From the NCBI RefSeq assembly GCF_030272695.1, contig NZ_JARFYN010000010.1, forward strand, positions 165,662 to 229,661: a DNA stretch of 64,000 bases, read 5' to 3'. Origin of the DNA: Martinezella calliandrae (GTDB lineage Bacteria; Pseudomonadota; Alphaproteobacteria; Rhizobiales; Rhizobiaceae). Below the pieces are notes generated by a model, which worked only from the letters and a program-made list of their open reading frames with translations, had not been told where the DNA came from and did no database searches. This document shows, piece by piece, positions 1 to 8,668 of this stretch. A program made the translations under genes and the position numbers. Every line of letters begins with the position of its first letter. Positions within the stretch are counted from its first letter, which is position 1.

Positions 1-513
1 AACATCGTCAACGACGATTTCACCAATTTCGCCGTCGCCGATTTCCTCGGCATTCCGAGCCTGTTCTGGATGGTCATCCTCGTGGCGATACCTGGTTTCA
101 TCTTCCTGCATCTCAGCCGCTGGGGTCGCTATCTCTTTGCCGTCGGTTCGAACCGCGAAGCCGCACGTCTCTCCGGTGTCAACGTCACCTGGATGATCTA
201 CCTCGCCTATATTCTGTCAGGAACCTGCGCCGCTTTCGTGGGCGTCCTGCTCGCCTCGCGTATCGCCATCGGCAATGCAACGCAGGCCGATGGTTGGGAA
301 TTGCAGGCAATCGCCTCTTCCGTCATCGGCGGCACCAGCCTTTTCGGTGCTGTCGGCTCCGTCTACGGCCCGCTGATCGGCGCCTTCATCCTCGCCACCA
401 TCAACAACGGCGCTAACCTGCTGAACCTGAATTCCTTCTGGCAGCGCATCATCACCGGTGTGTTGATTATCGTGATCGTCTATTTCGATCAGTTGCGGCG
501 GCGGCGTCTCTAA
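1..513 (+). CDS. Sugar ABC transporter permease, RbsC/CUT2 family (C-terminal part)
   Basis: The reading frame is open from the first base, so the gene starts upstream of the window; about 170 residues are visible. They contain several hydrophobic membrane segments and the RbsC-type stretch GRYLFAVGSNREAARLSGVN, followed by the conserved GGTSLFGAVGSVYGPLIGA loop. It is the inner-membrane permease subunit of a ribose-type sugar importer. Neither its ATPase nor its binding protein is in view, so the substrate is unknown. A strong intrinsic terminator follows directly, so this is the last gene of its operon. Confidence 0.9.
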   Translation, partial: NIVNDDFTNFAVADFLGIPSLFWMVILVAIPGFIFLHLSRWGRYLFAVGSNREAARLSGVNVTWMIYLAYILSGTCAAFVGVLLASRIAIGNATQADGWELQAIASSVIGGTSLFGAVGSVYGPLIGAFILATINNGANLLNLNSFWQRIITGVLIIVIVYFDQLRRRRL

Positions 514-535
514 GAATTTCGTCGACAGTCTCTCG

Positions 536-568
536 CGGATGGTATGCTAAAGGCATACCATCCGTTTT
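536..568 (+). terminator. Rho-independent terminator of the upstream ABC operon
   Basis: Perfect 12-bp stem (CGGATGGTATGC at 536-547 and GCATACCATCCG at 553-564) with a 5-nt loop, followed by TTTTCT. It lies 23 bp after the permease stop codon. Confidence 0.9.
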
Positions 569-586
569 CTATGGCTGGACTATCCG

Positions 587-865
587 ATGGCTTCAGTCGA
601 AAAAATGACGATCGCTCTAACATCCGAGATGGCCGGATTTATTCGCAACGCCGGCGATGCGGGTGATTATGCTTCAACCAGTGAAGCAATTCGAGAGGCC
701 GTCGCAGGGAACGACCTCACGCTTTATCTTATCGCCGACGATCGTATCGATATCAGCAAGGTATTACATGGTCGGCGAAAAACTACTCGACAAACAAGAG
801 TGGATGCGGAGAGCGCTGGTCGCTGGGCTCTGGACTGCTCTCAATCCAAGCGCTCCAAGAAATAA
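587..865 (+). pseudogene. ParD-ParE toxin-antitoxin remnant (internal deletion fusion)
   Basis: The first ~40 residues look like the start of a ParD/CopG antitoxin (MTIALTSEMAGFIRNAG, then YASTSEAIREAV). Directly after, the frame reads LYLIADDRIDISKVLHGRR, which resembles the C-terminal strand and HGR motif of a ParE/RelE-type toxin. A normal ParD continues with a basic C-terminus and the toxin is a separate ~95-residue gene, so an internal deletion seems to have joined the antitoxin head to the toxin tail. The tail past HGRR (about 30 residues) looks unrelated. I infer a non-functional relic; residual DNA binding by the N-terminal ribbon-helix-helix is possible but untested. Confidence 0.65.
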
Positions 866-945
866 TTTCCCCGCTGCGGAATAAACCGCAGTGGCGTTTG
901 TCTACCTCCATGACGCCGCTCGGCAACCGCTTAAGGAGGCAAGAC

Positions 946-1446
946 ATGAGCAAATCCCGTTCTATCCGGCATCTGGCTGTCATCTCTGCGCTCACCGCCG
1001 CCGCGCTTTCGTCCGCAGCGTTGGCGTTCGCGCAGGATGTGCCCGCATCCCAGGCGCTTCCATCGCCAGCCATTCAGGCGGAAGCGCCCTATCTCAGTGA
1101 AAACGATAGGGCGATGACGAAGATGATGAACGACATGGCGGTTAAGCCGAGCGGCAATGTCGACCGCGACTTCGTCGAGATGATGATCCCACATCACCAG
1201 GGCGCCATCGACATGGCTCAGGCCTATCTGCGTTACGGTACGAACGAGCAGCTGAAGCGCATTGCGCAGGAAATCATCGTCGATCAGCAGCAGGAAATTG
1301 CCGCCATGCGACTGGCGCTCGGCGATCCCCTGCCGCCCTCGACGGCCGCGCCGACAGTCCCGAATACGCCTCCGATCTCCTCCGGTCAGAACTCGTCGTC
1401 CATGCCCTCGGGCATGTCCATGACGGATATGAAAATGCGCAATTGA
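946..1446 (+). CDS. Exported DUF305 protein with methionine-rich tail
   Basis: About 166 residues. The ATG at 946 is chosen over one at 911 and a GTG at 898 because AAGGAGG sits 6 bases ahead of it and the protein then opens with a classic signal peptide (basic MSKSRSIR, hydrophobic core, cut near AFA-QD). The mature part carries the DUF305 signature DFVEMMIPHHQGAIDMA and a helical segment to about residue 125. The C-terminal ~30 residues are a Pro/Ser linker ending in a Met-rich stretch (SSMPSGMSMTDMKMRN). DUF305 proteins are ferritin-like helical periplasmic proteins often found with copper-resistance genes; the HH and Met residues suggest metal binding, which is inference. The next gene starts 13 bases downstream, implying an operon. 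Confidence 0.85.
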   Translation: MSKSRSIRHLAVISALTAAALSSAALAFAQDVPASQALPSPAIQAEAPYLSENDRAMTKMMNDMAVKPSGNVDRDFVEMMIPHHQGAIDMAQAYLRYGTNEQLKRIAQEIIVDQQQEIAAMRLALGDPLPPSTAAPTVPNTPPISSGQNSSSMPSGMSMTDMKMRN

Positions 1447-1459
1447 AAAGGACCCGATC

Positions 1460-2923
1460 ATGAAGCCGACCCTCCTCACCCTCGGCCTTCTCGCCGGCTC
1501 CGTGTTCGCACCTGTTGCGAGCCTTGCCGGCCAGGCGCCCGGCGCTGCCGCCGACCCGGATATCGCGATCAGCCACAAGGATCGCGTCTACGCGGCCGAA
1601 CAGTTTTCCAACACCGTGTCGGTGACCGATCCCGCCGACAATAAGCTGCTCGGAGTTATCAAGCTCGGCGATCCGCAGCCAGGCAATCTGAGCCCGCTCT
1701 ATAAGGGCCAGCTTCTGGTGCACGGCATGGGCTTCTCACCGGACCACAAGACGCTCGCCGTCGTCTCGATCGGCTCGAATTCGGTGACCTTCATCGACAC
1801 GGCGACGAACACAGTCAAGCACACGACCTATGTCGGCCGCTCGCCGCATGAGGCCTTCTTTACACCCGATGGGAATGAGGTCTGGGTCACGGTTCGCGGT
1901 GAAGACTACATTTCGGTCATCGACGCCAAGACTTATCAGGAAAAGCTGCAGATCAAGGTGCCGGCGGGTCCCGGCATGCAGATCTTCTCGCCCGATGGCA
2001 AATACGGCTACATCTGCTCGTCTTTCAACCCGGATACGGTGGTGGTCTCGCTTGCCGATCACCAGATCGTCGGCCATGTGAAGCAGGAAAGCCCCTTCTG
2101 CCCGAACATCGCCGCCACACCGGATGGCAAGCAGGTCTGGTTCACACTGAAGGACATCGGCAAAACCCAGGTCTTTAACGCGCAAGCGCCGTTCGATGCC
2201 ATCAAGACGCTGGATACCGGTCCGATCACCAACCACGTCAACATCGTCCACAATGCCAATGGAACGTTCGCTTACGTCACGGTTGGCGGCCTGAACGAGG
2301 TGAAGGTCTTCCGCACGGACAATTTCGAGCAGGTCGCAACCATTCCGGTCGGCAATCTGCCGCATGGCGTCTGGCCCTCGGGCGACGGCACGCGCGTCTA
2401 TGTCGGCCTTGAAAATGCCGACGCTTTCGCCGCCATCGACACGCTGACCAACAAGGTTATCGCCACCATCCCGATCGGCCAGGCGCCGCAAGCGGTCGCC
2501 TATGTACCGAATGCGGTTGCCGATGGTGGCGACGGTACTCAAAACCTGCAGCCCCTCGGTGTCGCAGGCCAGTCCGCGCATCTAGAGATGGTGGCCAAGG
2601 GCAAGGCCGAGGGCGACAAGGTGCCGACGAGCGTCGCGCTCTTCGATCAGGGTCTGTCTCAGGTTCTGCAGGCCTCCGTGACCGGCCTTGAGCCGAAGAA
2701 GCCTTTTGTTCTGGCGCTCGCTTCTAATGCCGACGGCAGCGGCATGTTGGAGCCGCTCGCGTCCTTCATGACGAACCCCGCCGGTTCCGCGATCGTCGAT
2801 GCTGTCGGGCCGATCCGCCAGATCGTCCAGAACGGCGCAAAGGCCGAGCGACGTTATCTGGTGATCGCAGCCGCGGGTGCGGATGGCCGGCCGGGAGCCA
2901 TCGTTCAAGTTCAGAAACGATAA
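1460..2923 (+). CDS. Exported YVTN/YncE-type beta-propeller protein
   Basis: 487 residues with an N-terminal signal peptide (MKPTLLTLGLLAGSVFAPVASLAGQ). Residues ~30-350 hold repeated ~40-residue blades of the YVTN type (VYAAEQFSNTVSVTD, VTFIDTATNTVKHTTYVG, FAAIDTLTNKVIATIPIG), each with a PDGK/SPDGK-like turn. The last ~120 residues form a separate C-terminal domain of unknown role. Proteins of this type are periplasmic, seven-bladed and sometimes stress- or metal-associated; no enzymatic residues can be named. It lies between the DUF305 gene and an ECF sigma/anti-sigma pair in the same direction. Confidence 0.85.
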   Translation: MKPTLLTLGLLAGSVFAPVASLAGQAPGAAADPDIAISHKDRVYAAEQFSNTVSVTDPADNKLLGVIKLGDPQPGNLSPLYKGQLLVHGMGFSPDHKTLAVVSIGSNSVTFIDTATNTVKHTTYVGRSPHEAFFTPDGNEVWVTVRGEDYISVIDAKTYQEKLQIKVPAGPGMQIFSPDGKYGYICSSFNPDTVVVSLADHQIVGHVKQESPFCPNIAATPDGKQVWFTLKDIGKTQVFNAQAPFDAIKTLDTGPITNHVNIVHNANGTFAYVTVGGLNEVKVFRTDNFEQVATIPVGNLPHGVWPSGDGTRVYVGLENADAFAAIDTLTNKVIATIPIGQAPQAVAYVPNAVADGGDGTQNLQPLGVAGQSAHLEMVAKGKAEGDKVPTSVALFDQGLSQVLQASVTGLEPKKPFVLALASNADGSGMLEPLASFMTNPAGSAIVDAVGPIRQIVQNGAKAERRYLVIAAAGADGRPGAIVQVQKR

Positions 2924-3020
2924 GCTCTAGAAATATTGAGAGTGATCCGCCCGCCTTCTCCTGTGATATAGGATGGCGGGTGGTGTCCGCTTTTTGGATT
3001 GGCCCGAAGGTCCCACGCAG

Positions 3021-3548
3021 ATGAGTGACATTGTCCGAATTGTCGAGCCGCTCATTCCAGCATTGCGCCGCTATGGGCGGGCGCTGTTACACGATGCGAC
3101 GGGAGCGGACGACCTGGTGCAGGATTGCCTCGAACAGGTGATCAGCCATTGGCACCAGCGCCGTCAAGATGGAGATCCGCGCACCTGGGTGTTTGCCATT
3201 CTGCACAATCTTGCCGTCAACCGGTTGCGCCAGTCGGCGCGGCGCGGTGTTCATGTCCCGCTGGAGGATACGGCGGAGGCCATGTTGTCGCAGCCGCCGG
3301 CGCAGGAGGATGCGCTGATGCGGCGAGACATCGTTGCAGCCTTGGCGCTTCTACCGGAGGAACAGCGCAGTGTTCTGCTGCTGGTATCGGTGGAGGATCT
3401 GTCCTATGCCCAGGCGGCAGAAGTGCTGAGCATACCCATCGGCACTGTCATGTCGCGGCTCGCGCGAGCCCGCGAGCGGCTGCGACATTTGCTGGAAGGA
3501 GAAGGCGGAGCCGCCCGCCCGGGCGCACATCTGCGGAGAATAAAATGA
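3021..3548 (+). CDS. ECF-type RNA polymerase sigma factor
   Basis: 175 residues. The ATG at 3021 is preferred over an upstream start at 2973 because the protein then begins just ahead of region 2. Sigma-2 is visible as LIPALRRYGRALLHDATGAD with DLVQDCLEQV, then the DNA-contacting segment TWVFAILHNLAVNRLRQ. Sigma-4 follows with LPEEQRSVLLLVSVEDLSYA and the helix-turn-helix AEVLSIPIGTVMSRLARARE. No anti-sigma-like or sensor extension is present. Its stop overlaps the ATG of the next gene (ATGA), the standard arrangement with a cognate anti-sigma factor. Likely targets are its own promoter and the two exported proteins upstream, which is inference. Confidence 0.92.
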   Translation: MSDIVRIVEPLIPALRRYGRALLHDATGADDLVQDCLEQVISHWHQRRQDGDPRTWVFAILHNLAVNRLRQSARRGVHVPLEDTAEAMLSQPPAQEDALMRRDIVAALALLPEEQRSVLLLVSVEDLSYAQAAEVLSIPIGTVMSRLARARERLRHLLEGEGGAARPGAHLRRIK

Positions 3549-4324
3549 CCATGCAGCCGATTACCGAGGACGATCTCCACGCCTATGTCGACGATGCGCT
3601 GGACGCGGCACGGCGGGCGGAAGTCGCAGCCTATCTGGAAAGCCACTCCGACGTCGCCGCCCGTGTGGAAAATTACCATTCACAGCGGCTGAAGCTGCGC
3701 GACGCCTTCGATCCGATTGCCGAGGAGCCCGTCCCGACAGGGCTCAATCTTGCGCATATGATCGAGGCGCGGCGGAATAAGGCACCCATGACGCGCTGGT
3801 GGATGGCGACAGCCGCGGCCACGTTGCTTGTTCTCGGCGGCGGTGGCGGCTGGTGGCTGCATGGACTGTCGCTACCGGCGAACGAAGGCGTCCTGGCCTT
3901 GGAGCGGGAAGCGGCCAACACCTATGGCGCCTACGCCTCCGACAGAGTTCGCCCGGTCGAATTAACTGCCGACGACGGCGCCAAGCTTGTCGCCTGGGCA
4001 TCGGAGCGGCTGCAGCGACCTGTCATGCTTCCGGATCTTTCCGCCTCGGGATATCGCCTGATGGGCGGGCGGGTGACCGCGACGGCGCACGGGCCGGGGC
4101 TGATGCTGATGTATGACAATGACCACGGCACACGCATTGTTCTTCTCACCCGGCCGATGCTGGTGGACCAGGACAAGCCGATGGCCGAACATTCCGAGGG
4201 CACGACGACCGGTGTCACCTGGGCCAGCGACGGCATGGGCTACAGCCTCGTTGGCCCCTCAACATCGCAAGATCTGCACCCCCTGGCCGATGACATCCGG
4301 CATCAGGTCGAGACCAGGATCTGA
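3545..4324 (+). CDS. Transmembrane anti-sigma factor
   Basis: 259 residues. The N-terminal cytoplasmic part (ITEDDLHAYVDDALDAARRA, then VAAYLESHSDVAARV) matches the RsiW-like/ChrR-type anti-sigma domain seen in rhizobia, but without an obvious HxxxCxxC zinc site. One membrane helix follows at about residues 80-102 (WWMATAAATLLVLGGGGGWW), leaving ~155 residues in the periplasm. It should sequester the overlapping sigma factor at the membrane until an envelope signal releases it. Translational coupling through the ATGA overlap favours equal amounts of the two proteins. Confidence 0.85.
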   Translation: MTMQPITEDDLHAYVDDALDAARRAEVAAYLESHSDVAARVENYHSQRLKLRDAFDPIAEEPVPTGLNLAHMIEARRNKAPMTRWWMATAAATLLVLGGGGGWWLHGLSLPANEGVLALEREAANTYGAYASDRVRPVELTADDGAKLVAWASERLQRPVMLPDLSASGYRLMGGRVTATAHGPGLMLMYDNDHGTRIVLLTRPMLVDQDKPMAEHSEGTTTGVTWASDGMGYSLVGPSTSQDLHPLADDIRHQVETRI

Positions 4325-4331
4325 GCGTCTG

Positions 4332-5333
4332 TCATGCCGGCGATGGTCGCGACCGTTGCCATCTCAAGCTCTTCAACAGGTTGCGCAGCGGCTTTTCGAC
4401 CGCTTCGTAGGCGCAGATACCCAGTAATGTACCCGCAATGACGCTGATGAACGTTGCGACGTCAGAGGGCATTTGCGTGGACGCCACCAGTTTTGTCACT
4501 ACCGAAATTGCCAGCGTGTGCCAGAGATAGATCGAATAGGAGCTGTTGCCGAGATAGGTGAGCAGCGGAATATTCGCAAGCTTGCCGCTGCTCTCCAGCG
4601 ATACCATCCCAAACACCAGTGCCACGGCAAGTGGGCCGCAGCTCAATTCGTTGAAGGCGAGGCCGAAAAGCTGGATAGCCGTAAAACCCAGCAGGGCAGC
4701 GACGATCAGGGCAAGGCCGACGCCGGGACCTGCTGTTTTGCCCGATAGCCATAGCCAGCCAAGGATCGCACCGGCGGCGAATTCCAGGATGATCGGCCGC
4801 GTAAAGGTTATGAGCAACGACGATTGCGGATTGAAGATGCTGCCGGCGATGACGAAGGCAAGGAAGATGCCGACCATGCTGGGAAGCCGCAGGCGGCGTG
4901 GCAGCAACAGGGTCGCGGCGAAGATGACGTAGAAGAACATCTCGAAATCCAAAGTCCATCCCTGCACCAGAACCGGCCAGATCGCGCCGTTACTCGGCGA
5001 GCGGACGGGGATGAAAAACAACGAACCCAGGATATGGGTGACCGTCAGCTTCATGCTCGGGAACAGGCCGGCGAGTGCGCCGGCAACCATGATGGCGGTG
5101 ACGATCCAGTAGGACGGCGCAATGCGCTGCAGACGATCGAGCAGGAAGCGCGACGGCGTCACCGGACGGCGCTCGCTCATCGTCCACATGATGAAGCCGC
5201 TGATGACGAAAAAGACGTCAACGCCGGCTGCTCCAATGAGGAAATGGTCGTCGGTGCGCTCCGCAGCGTGGAACAGGACCACGGCGAGAGCAGCAAAGCC
5301 GCGCAGGTATTGAATGCCATAGAGAGTTTTCAT
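4332..5333 (-). CDS. exoZ: ExoZ-like exopolysaccharide O-acetyltransferase
   Basis: 333-residue integral membrane protein of the acyltransferase-3 family, with ~10 hydrophobic segments. The family start is clear: LRGFAALAVVLFHA carries the conserved catalytic-type histidine, followed by GVDVFFVISGFIMW. In Sinorhizobium meliloti ExoZ acetylates succinoglycan repeat units. Identification rests on family and position: it is the last gene of the exoY-F-Q-Z run. Its ATG overlaps the exoQ stop codon (ATGA). In S. meliloti exoB lies next to exoZ; here the neighbour is the convergent anti-sigma gene, 7 bases away. Confidence 0.88.
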   Translation of the reverse strand: MKTLYGIQYLRGFAALAVVLFHAAERTDDHFLIGAAGVDVFFVISGFIMWTMSERRPVTPSRFLLDRLQRIAPSYWIVTAIMVAGALAGLFPSMKLTVTHILGSLFFIPVRSPSNGAIWPVLVQGWTLDFEMFFYVIFAATLLLPRRLRLPSMVGIFLAFVIAGSIFNPQSSLLITFTRPIILEFAAGAILGWLWLSGKTAGPGVGLALIVAALLGFTAIQLFGLAFNELSCGPLAVALVFGMVSLESSGKLANIPLLTYLGNSSYSIYLWHTLAISVVTKLVASTQMPSDVATFISVIAGTLLGICAYEAVEKPLRNLLKSLRWQRSRPSPA

Positions 5334-6622
5334 CTGCTGATCTGCTGCTCCCAGCTCACCGGCTGTGCAAACTCCAGTCGATCGTCGGGAGCGAGCGGAA
5401 CAACCCGTTTCGCCCGGGTTTTCATCGTCAGCTTACCCGCCGTGAAATAAAACAGGAACGAGCCGACGTGGTAGGGATTGAGGATATCGATCTCGACGAA
5501 GGCACGGATCAGAAGCAGTGCCGCTACGCCGAAGAGGACATAGGATTCGTCGTTTCTGATATCGTTCAGAAACCGCTTGAGATGGCCGATGAAGGCGGTG
5601 AGCAGGATCGCCACTAGCAGGCCGACGCCGATCAGTCCCGTCTCGACGGTCGTTTCGATGAAGGTGTTGTGGAAATGGAAACCGGCGCGAGAGGCAATGT
5701 AGAATTCTTCCCACAGACGCTCCGGCTCGGAGAAGCCCTGCACCCAGTAGGCCTGGTAGCCGGCGCCGAAGAAAGGATGCTGTGCGGCGGCTTCTATGCC
5801 CTGTTGCCATAGATAGGTACGACCCGTCAGCGTCGAGTCCTTGCCGAAGGCACCGAGCACCAGATCGACGCCACCGAGATTGACACCGGCGACAGCGACC
5901 GCGAGACCGGTTATGGCTAAGATGAAAAACAGCCTTGTACGCTGCAGCGGCGACAGGAACAGGATGATACGCATCCCGATGCCGAGCGCGACGACTAGTG
6001 CGGTCGCCAACACCGATGTCGCCGACGACGACTTCAGCAGACAATAGGCGGATAGGAGACCGGCAATGCCCGCACCGACCATCCAGATGCGGCGCTCGCC
6101 GAGAATGAAGACGGCGGCGAATGCGAAATAGATGCCGAGCGAGGCATAAAATCCGAGCTGGTTCTTCGAGGCAAAAGCACCGACGAAGCTATAAGTGCCG
6201 TCGATCGGATCATAGGCTGTATAGCCGAAGAGGATCGAATAGATCAGCACGATGCTCGTACCGGCGATTGCACCGCGCGAAAGCGTGCGGATATCGAGCG
6301 TGCGCATGGCGATCAGGGCGCACACGATATGCGTCATGTACTGGATTGCCGCACGCGCCGTCACTGACGGCACGGCCGACCAGAAGATCGAAAGGCAAGT
6401 GAAAACACCGAAGGCGAAGAGCCAGAGCTGCTTTTGGTAACTGCCGAGCGCGCTACGATAGTCGATCAGCACCAACGGAAACCAGAGCGCATAATAGACA
6501 AGGATGGACGGCTGCCCGAAGATGGAGGAATAGGCGAAGACGAAGAAAGAGAGCGCAACAGCCACCATGCCATAGGTGCTGTTGCTGCCTGGACGAACAA
6601 AGGTCGATTTGGCGATCTGCAT
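5330..6622 (-). CDS. exoQ: ExoQ-like polysaccharide polymerase (O-antigen ligase/Wzy family)
   Basis: 430 residues with about 10-12 membrane segments and the large periplasmic loop typical of Wzy/WaaL proteins (region GAFGKDSTLTGRTYLWQQGIE, then HPFFGAGYQAYW). In S. meliloti ExoQ is needed for high-molecular-weight succinoglycan and joins octasaccharide repeats at the periplasmic face. The start codon follows AAGGGGGG. It lies 9 bases after exoF and overlaps exoZ. Confidence 0.9.
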   Translation of the reverse strand: MQIAKSTFVRPGSNSTYGMVAVALSFFVFAYSSIFGQPSILVYYALWFPLVLIDYRSALGSYQKQLWLFAFGVFTCLSIFWSAVPSVTARAAIQYMTHIVCALIAMRTLDIRTLSRGAIAGTSIVLIYSILFGYTAYDPIDGTYSFVGAFASKNQLGFYASLGIYFAFAAVFILGERRIWMVGAGIAGLLSAYCLLKSSSATSVLATALVVALGIGMRIILFLSPLQRTRLFFILAITGLAVAVAGVNLGGVDLVLGAFGKDSTLTGRTYLWQQGIEAAAQHPFFGAGYQAYWVQGFSEPERLWEEFYIASRAGFHFHNTFIETTVETGLIGVGLLVAILLTAFIGHLKRFLNDIRNDESYVLFGVAALLLIRAFVEIDILNPYHVGSFLFYFTAGKLTMKTRAKRVVPLAPDDRLEFAQPVSWEQQISR

Positions 6623-6631
6623 CGACCCCCC

Positions 6632-7906
6632 TTATCGCATGGCCATGGCGGCGCTGACCTTGATGAGGTCACCCGGCATAACCTGGGTGTTCTCGTCCGC
6701 CTGAATTTCCTTCGGCTGGCCGTTGTCATCGCGCACGATGGTATAGGCGACTTTAACGTCCTGGCCGCCGGGATCAATATTGCTGGCATCGGCAGACTGC
6801 GCGACTGCTTCCTGCATCAACGCCTGGCTCGTGGAGAGCTTGAGCTGCAGGGTTTCCAATTGTGTATCGGTATCCTGCAAATCCTGGGCAAGCGAATTCT
6901 GCCAATCGTTGCGCAGCGTGGCCTCGTCCTGATCGGCCTTGCTGATACTCTGCTTGGCGTTCAGCGATGCCCTGTCGGTATCCAATAGATTGGTCTCCAC
7001 GTCGGAAGCGCGCTGTTCGGCCGAGATCTTGCGCGAGGCAAGTTCCAATCCTTTTTCCGCCAGGCTCTCGACCTTGTCGCGGTCCGCCTTGGCCAGATCG
7101 AGCTGGCGGCTTAGCGTATCGGTTTTCTTCCCGAGCGACTCGACCTCGCTTTGCAGCAGCACTTTCAGGTCCGCGAGCGCCTGCAATTGCGTCGACAAGC
7201 GGACGCTACGCGCTTTCATCAGGGCCTCTTCGCTGGCAAGTAGGTCAGCCGATTGTGGCAGCTTTTGCAGCTCCGGCGGGACATTGATCTGATCCTTCCC
7301 TTGGACCTCGGCCAGCAGACGCTGCTTGCGCATCAGCAATCGTCCGCGCTCCGCCATGAGGACGACCGCGTCTCCCTTGGCGTTGATGAAATCGCGCGCG
7401 AACCGCTGACCGGCATCGGCACGTCGCGTGCCGCCACCGAGGCTAAGTGCCTTAAGGACAGTAAGATTGGGTACGAAAGGATATTGGCCCGGATTCTGAA
7501 CTTCGCCGGCGAGATAGATCGGCCGGAATTGCGAAAGCTCTACGGAAGCCGACGGCCGATCGCGCAGGCCGAATTGTTTTTGTAGCCCGACACCGATGGC
7601 TTGGGCAATTTCGTCAGTTGTCTTACCGACGGCCGGCATATCGCCGATGAAGGGAACGGAAACCGAGCCGGAGGGACCGACGGTGTAGTCGCCCGAAATC
7701 GTCGACCAGTCGCGGATCGTGCCCTCGGCAGTTTGCCATTCGGCAACGCGAATGTGCAGCTTGTCCATGACGCCCAGATGATACCCAGGAAGGTTATCGG
7801 CATAGCTGCGGCCCGATAGCATGCAAAGGCTGATAACCACCAGCGCCGTGCAACGAAAAGGTGTGGCCTTGCCAACGAACTTGCCAGGAGACTGAAATTC
7901 AATCAT
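6632..7906 (-). CDS. exoF: ExoF-like outer-membrane polysaccharide export protein
   Basis: 424 residues with an N-terminal signal sequence (hydrophobic TALVVISLCMLSGRSYA). The polysaccharide-export (Wza-type) domain starts near residue 40 (PGYHLGVMDKLHIRVAEW) and runs through DYTVGPSGSVSVPFIGDMP. A soluble-ligand-binding beta-grasp follows (IYLAGEVQNPGQYPFVPNLT). Residues ~190-360 are long charged helices, probably coiled coil, as in S. meliloti ExoF. ExoF is required with ExoY for the first galactosyl-lipid step and is thought to form part of the export channel. It belongs to the exoY-F-Q-Z transcription unit. Confidence 0.9.
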   Translation of the reverse strand: MIEFQSPGKFVGKATPFRCTALVVISLCMLSGRSYADNLPGYHLGVMDKLHIRVAEWQTAEGTIRDWSTISGDYTVGPSGSVSVPFIGDMPAVGKTTDEIAQAIGVGLQKQFGLRDRPSASVELSQFRPIYLAGEVQNPGQYPFVPNLTVLKALSLGGGTRRADAGQRFARDFINAKGDAVVLMAERGRLLMRKQRLLAEVQGKDQINVPPELQKLPQSADLLASEEALMKARSVRLSTQLQALADLKVLLQSEVESLGKKTDTLSRQLDLAKADRDKVESLAEKGLELASRKISAEQRASDVETNLLDTDRASLNAKQSISKADQDEATLRNDWQNSLAQDLQDTDTQLETLQLKLSTSQALMQEAVAQSADASNIDPGGQDVKVAYTIVRDDNGQPKEIQADENTQVMPGDLIKVSAAMAMR

Positions 7907-7987
7907 GCAGGATCTTCCCTGTTATTTGACCGCAGCCCGCGTTTGCGGAACACCGCAGGAACCCTCCTGCGGTATCTGCGTTCGTCT

Positions 7988-8668
7988 TTAATAGCTGCCG
8001 CGCGACAGGCAGACCGCCGGAATGGTTTTGGCGATGATGAGCACGTCGCTGCTGAGCGACCAGTTCTTGACGTAGTGCGTGTCGAAGGCGACGCGGCTGG
8101 CATAGGAGACGTCGTTACGACCGCTGACTTGCCAAAGACCCGTCAGGCCAGGGCGCGATTGGAGGTAGTAGATCGCCGCGGTTTCGTAGAGTTCCAGCTC
8201 GTCCTCAACGACAGGGCGCGGCCCGACGACACTCATTTCACCGCGAATGATATTGATAAGCTGCGGCAGCTCGTCGAGGCTGAGCTTTCGGAGCACCGCG
8301 CCGACGAGGGTGACGCGGGGGTCGTTCTGCAGTTTGCGTGTTGCACGCCATTCCTCCATCGCTTGCGGGTTGGCTTTAAGATAGGCCTGCAGAACCTTGT
8401 CGCCGTCGACGACCATGGTACGGAACTTCAGGCAGCGGAAGGTTTTGCCATTATGTCCGATGCGGCGATGGCCGTAAAAGACAGGGCCTCGGTCCGAGAG
8501 CTTCACCAGCAGCATAAGCATGAGGAAGATGGGGCTGATGAAGATCAGCGCCGTCATTGCGGTCGAAACGTCGAACATCCTTTTCAGGATTCCACCTGTT
8601 GGCGGAAAGACGTCGGTTTCCGGAGCGCTGAAAAAAGCCGGTGTGGCCGATCTCGTCGCAGACTTCAT
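7988..8668 (-). CDS. exoY: ExoY, undecaprenyl-phosphate galactose phosphotransferase
   Basis: 226 residues. The start at 8668 (MKSATRSATP) is preferred to an ATG at 8686 because GGAG lies 8 bases ahead and the length equals that of ExoY in S. meliloti. It is a bacterial sugar transferase: one N-terminal membrane segment (TALIFISPIFLMLMLLV), then GPVFYGHRRIGHNGKTFRCL, KFRTM, the conserved LRKLSLDELPQL and GPRP motifs, and SRPGLTGLWQVSGRND. ExoY starts each succinoglycan repeat by moving galactose-1-phosphate to the lipid carrier. It is first in the exoY-F-Q-Z operon and is the target of ExoX inhibition. Confidence 0.95.
   Translation of the reverse strand: MKSATRSATPAFFSAPETDVFPPTGGILKRMFDVSTAMTALIFISPIFLMLMLLVKLSDRGPVFYGHRRIGHNGKTFRCLKFRTMVVDGDKVLQAYLKANPQAMEEWRATRKLQNDPRVTLVGAVLRKLSLDELPQLINIIRGEMSVVGPRPVVEDELELYETAAIYYLQSRPGLTGLWQVSGRNDVSYASRVAFDTHYVKNWSLSSDVLIIAKTIPAVCLSRGSY

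Noticed and set aside
3125..3544. Upstream extension of the anti-sigma frame through the sigma gene
   Set aside because: It is an out-of-frame read of the sigma gene; the ATG at 3545 gives the proper domain start.
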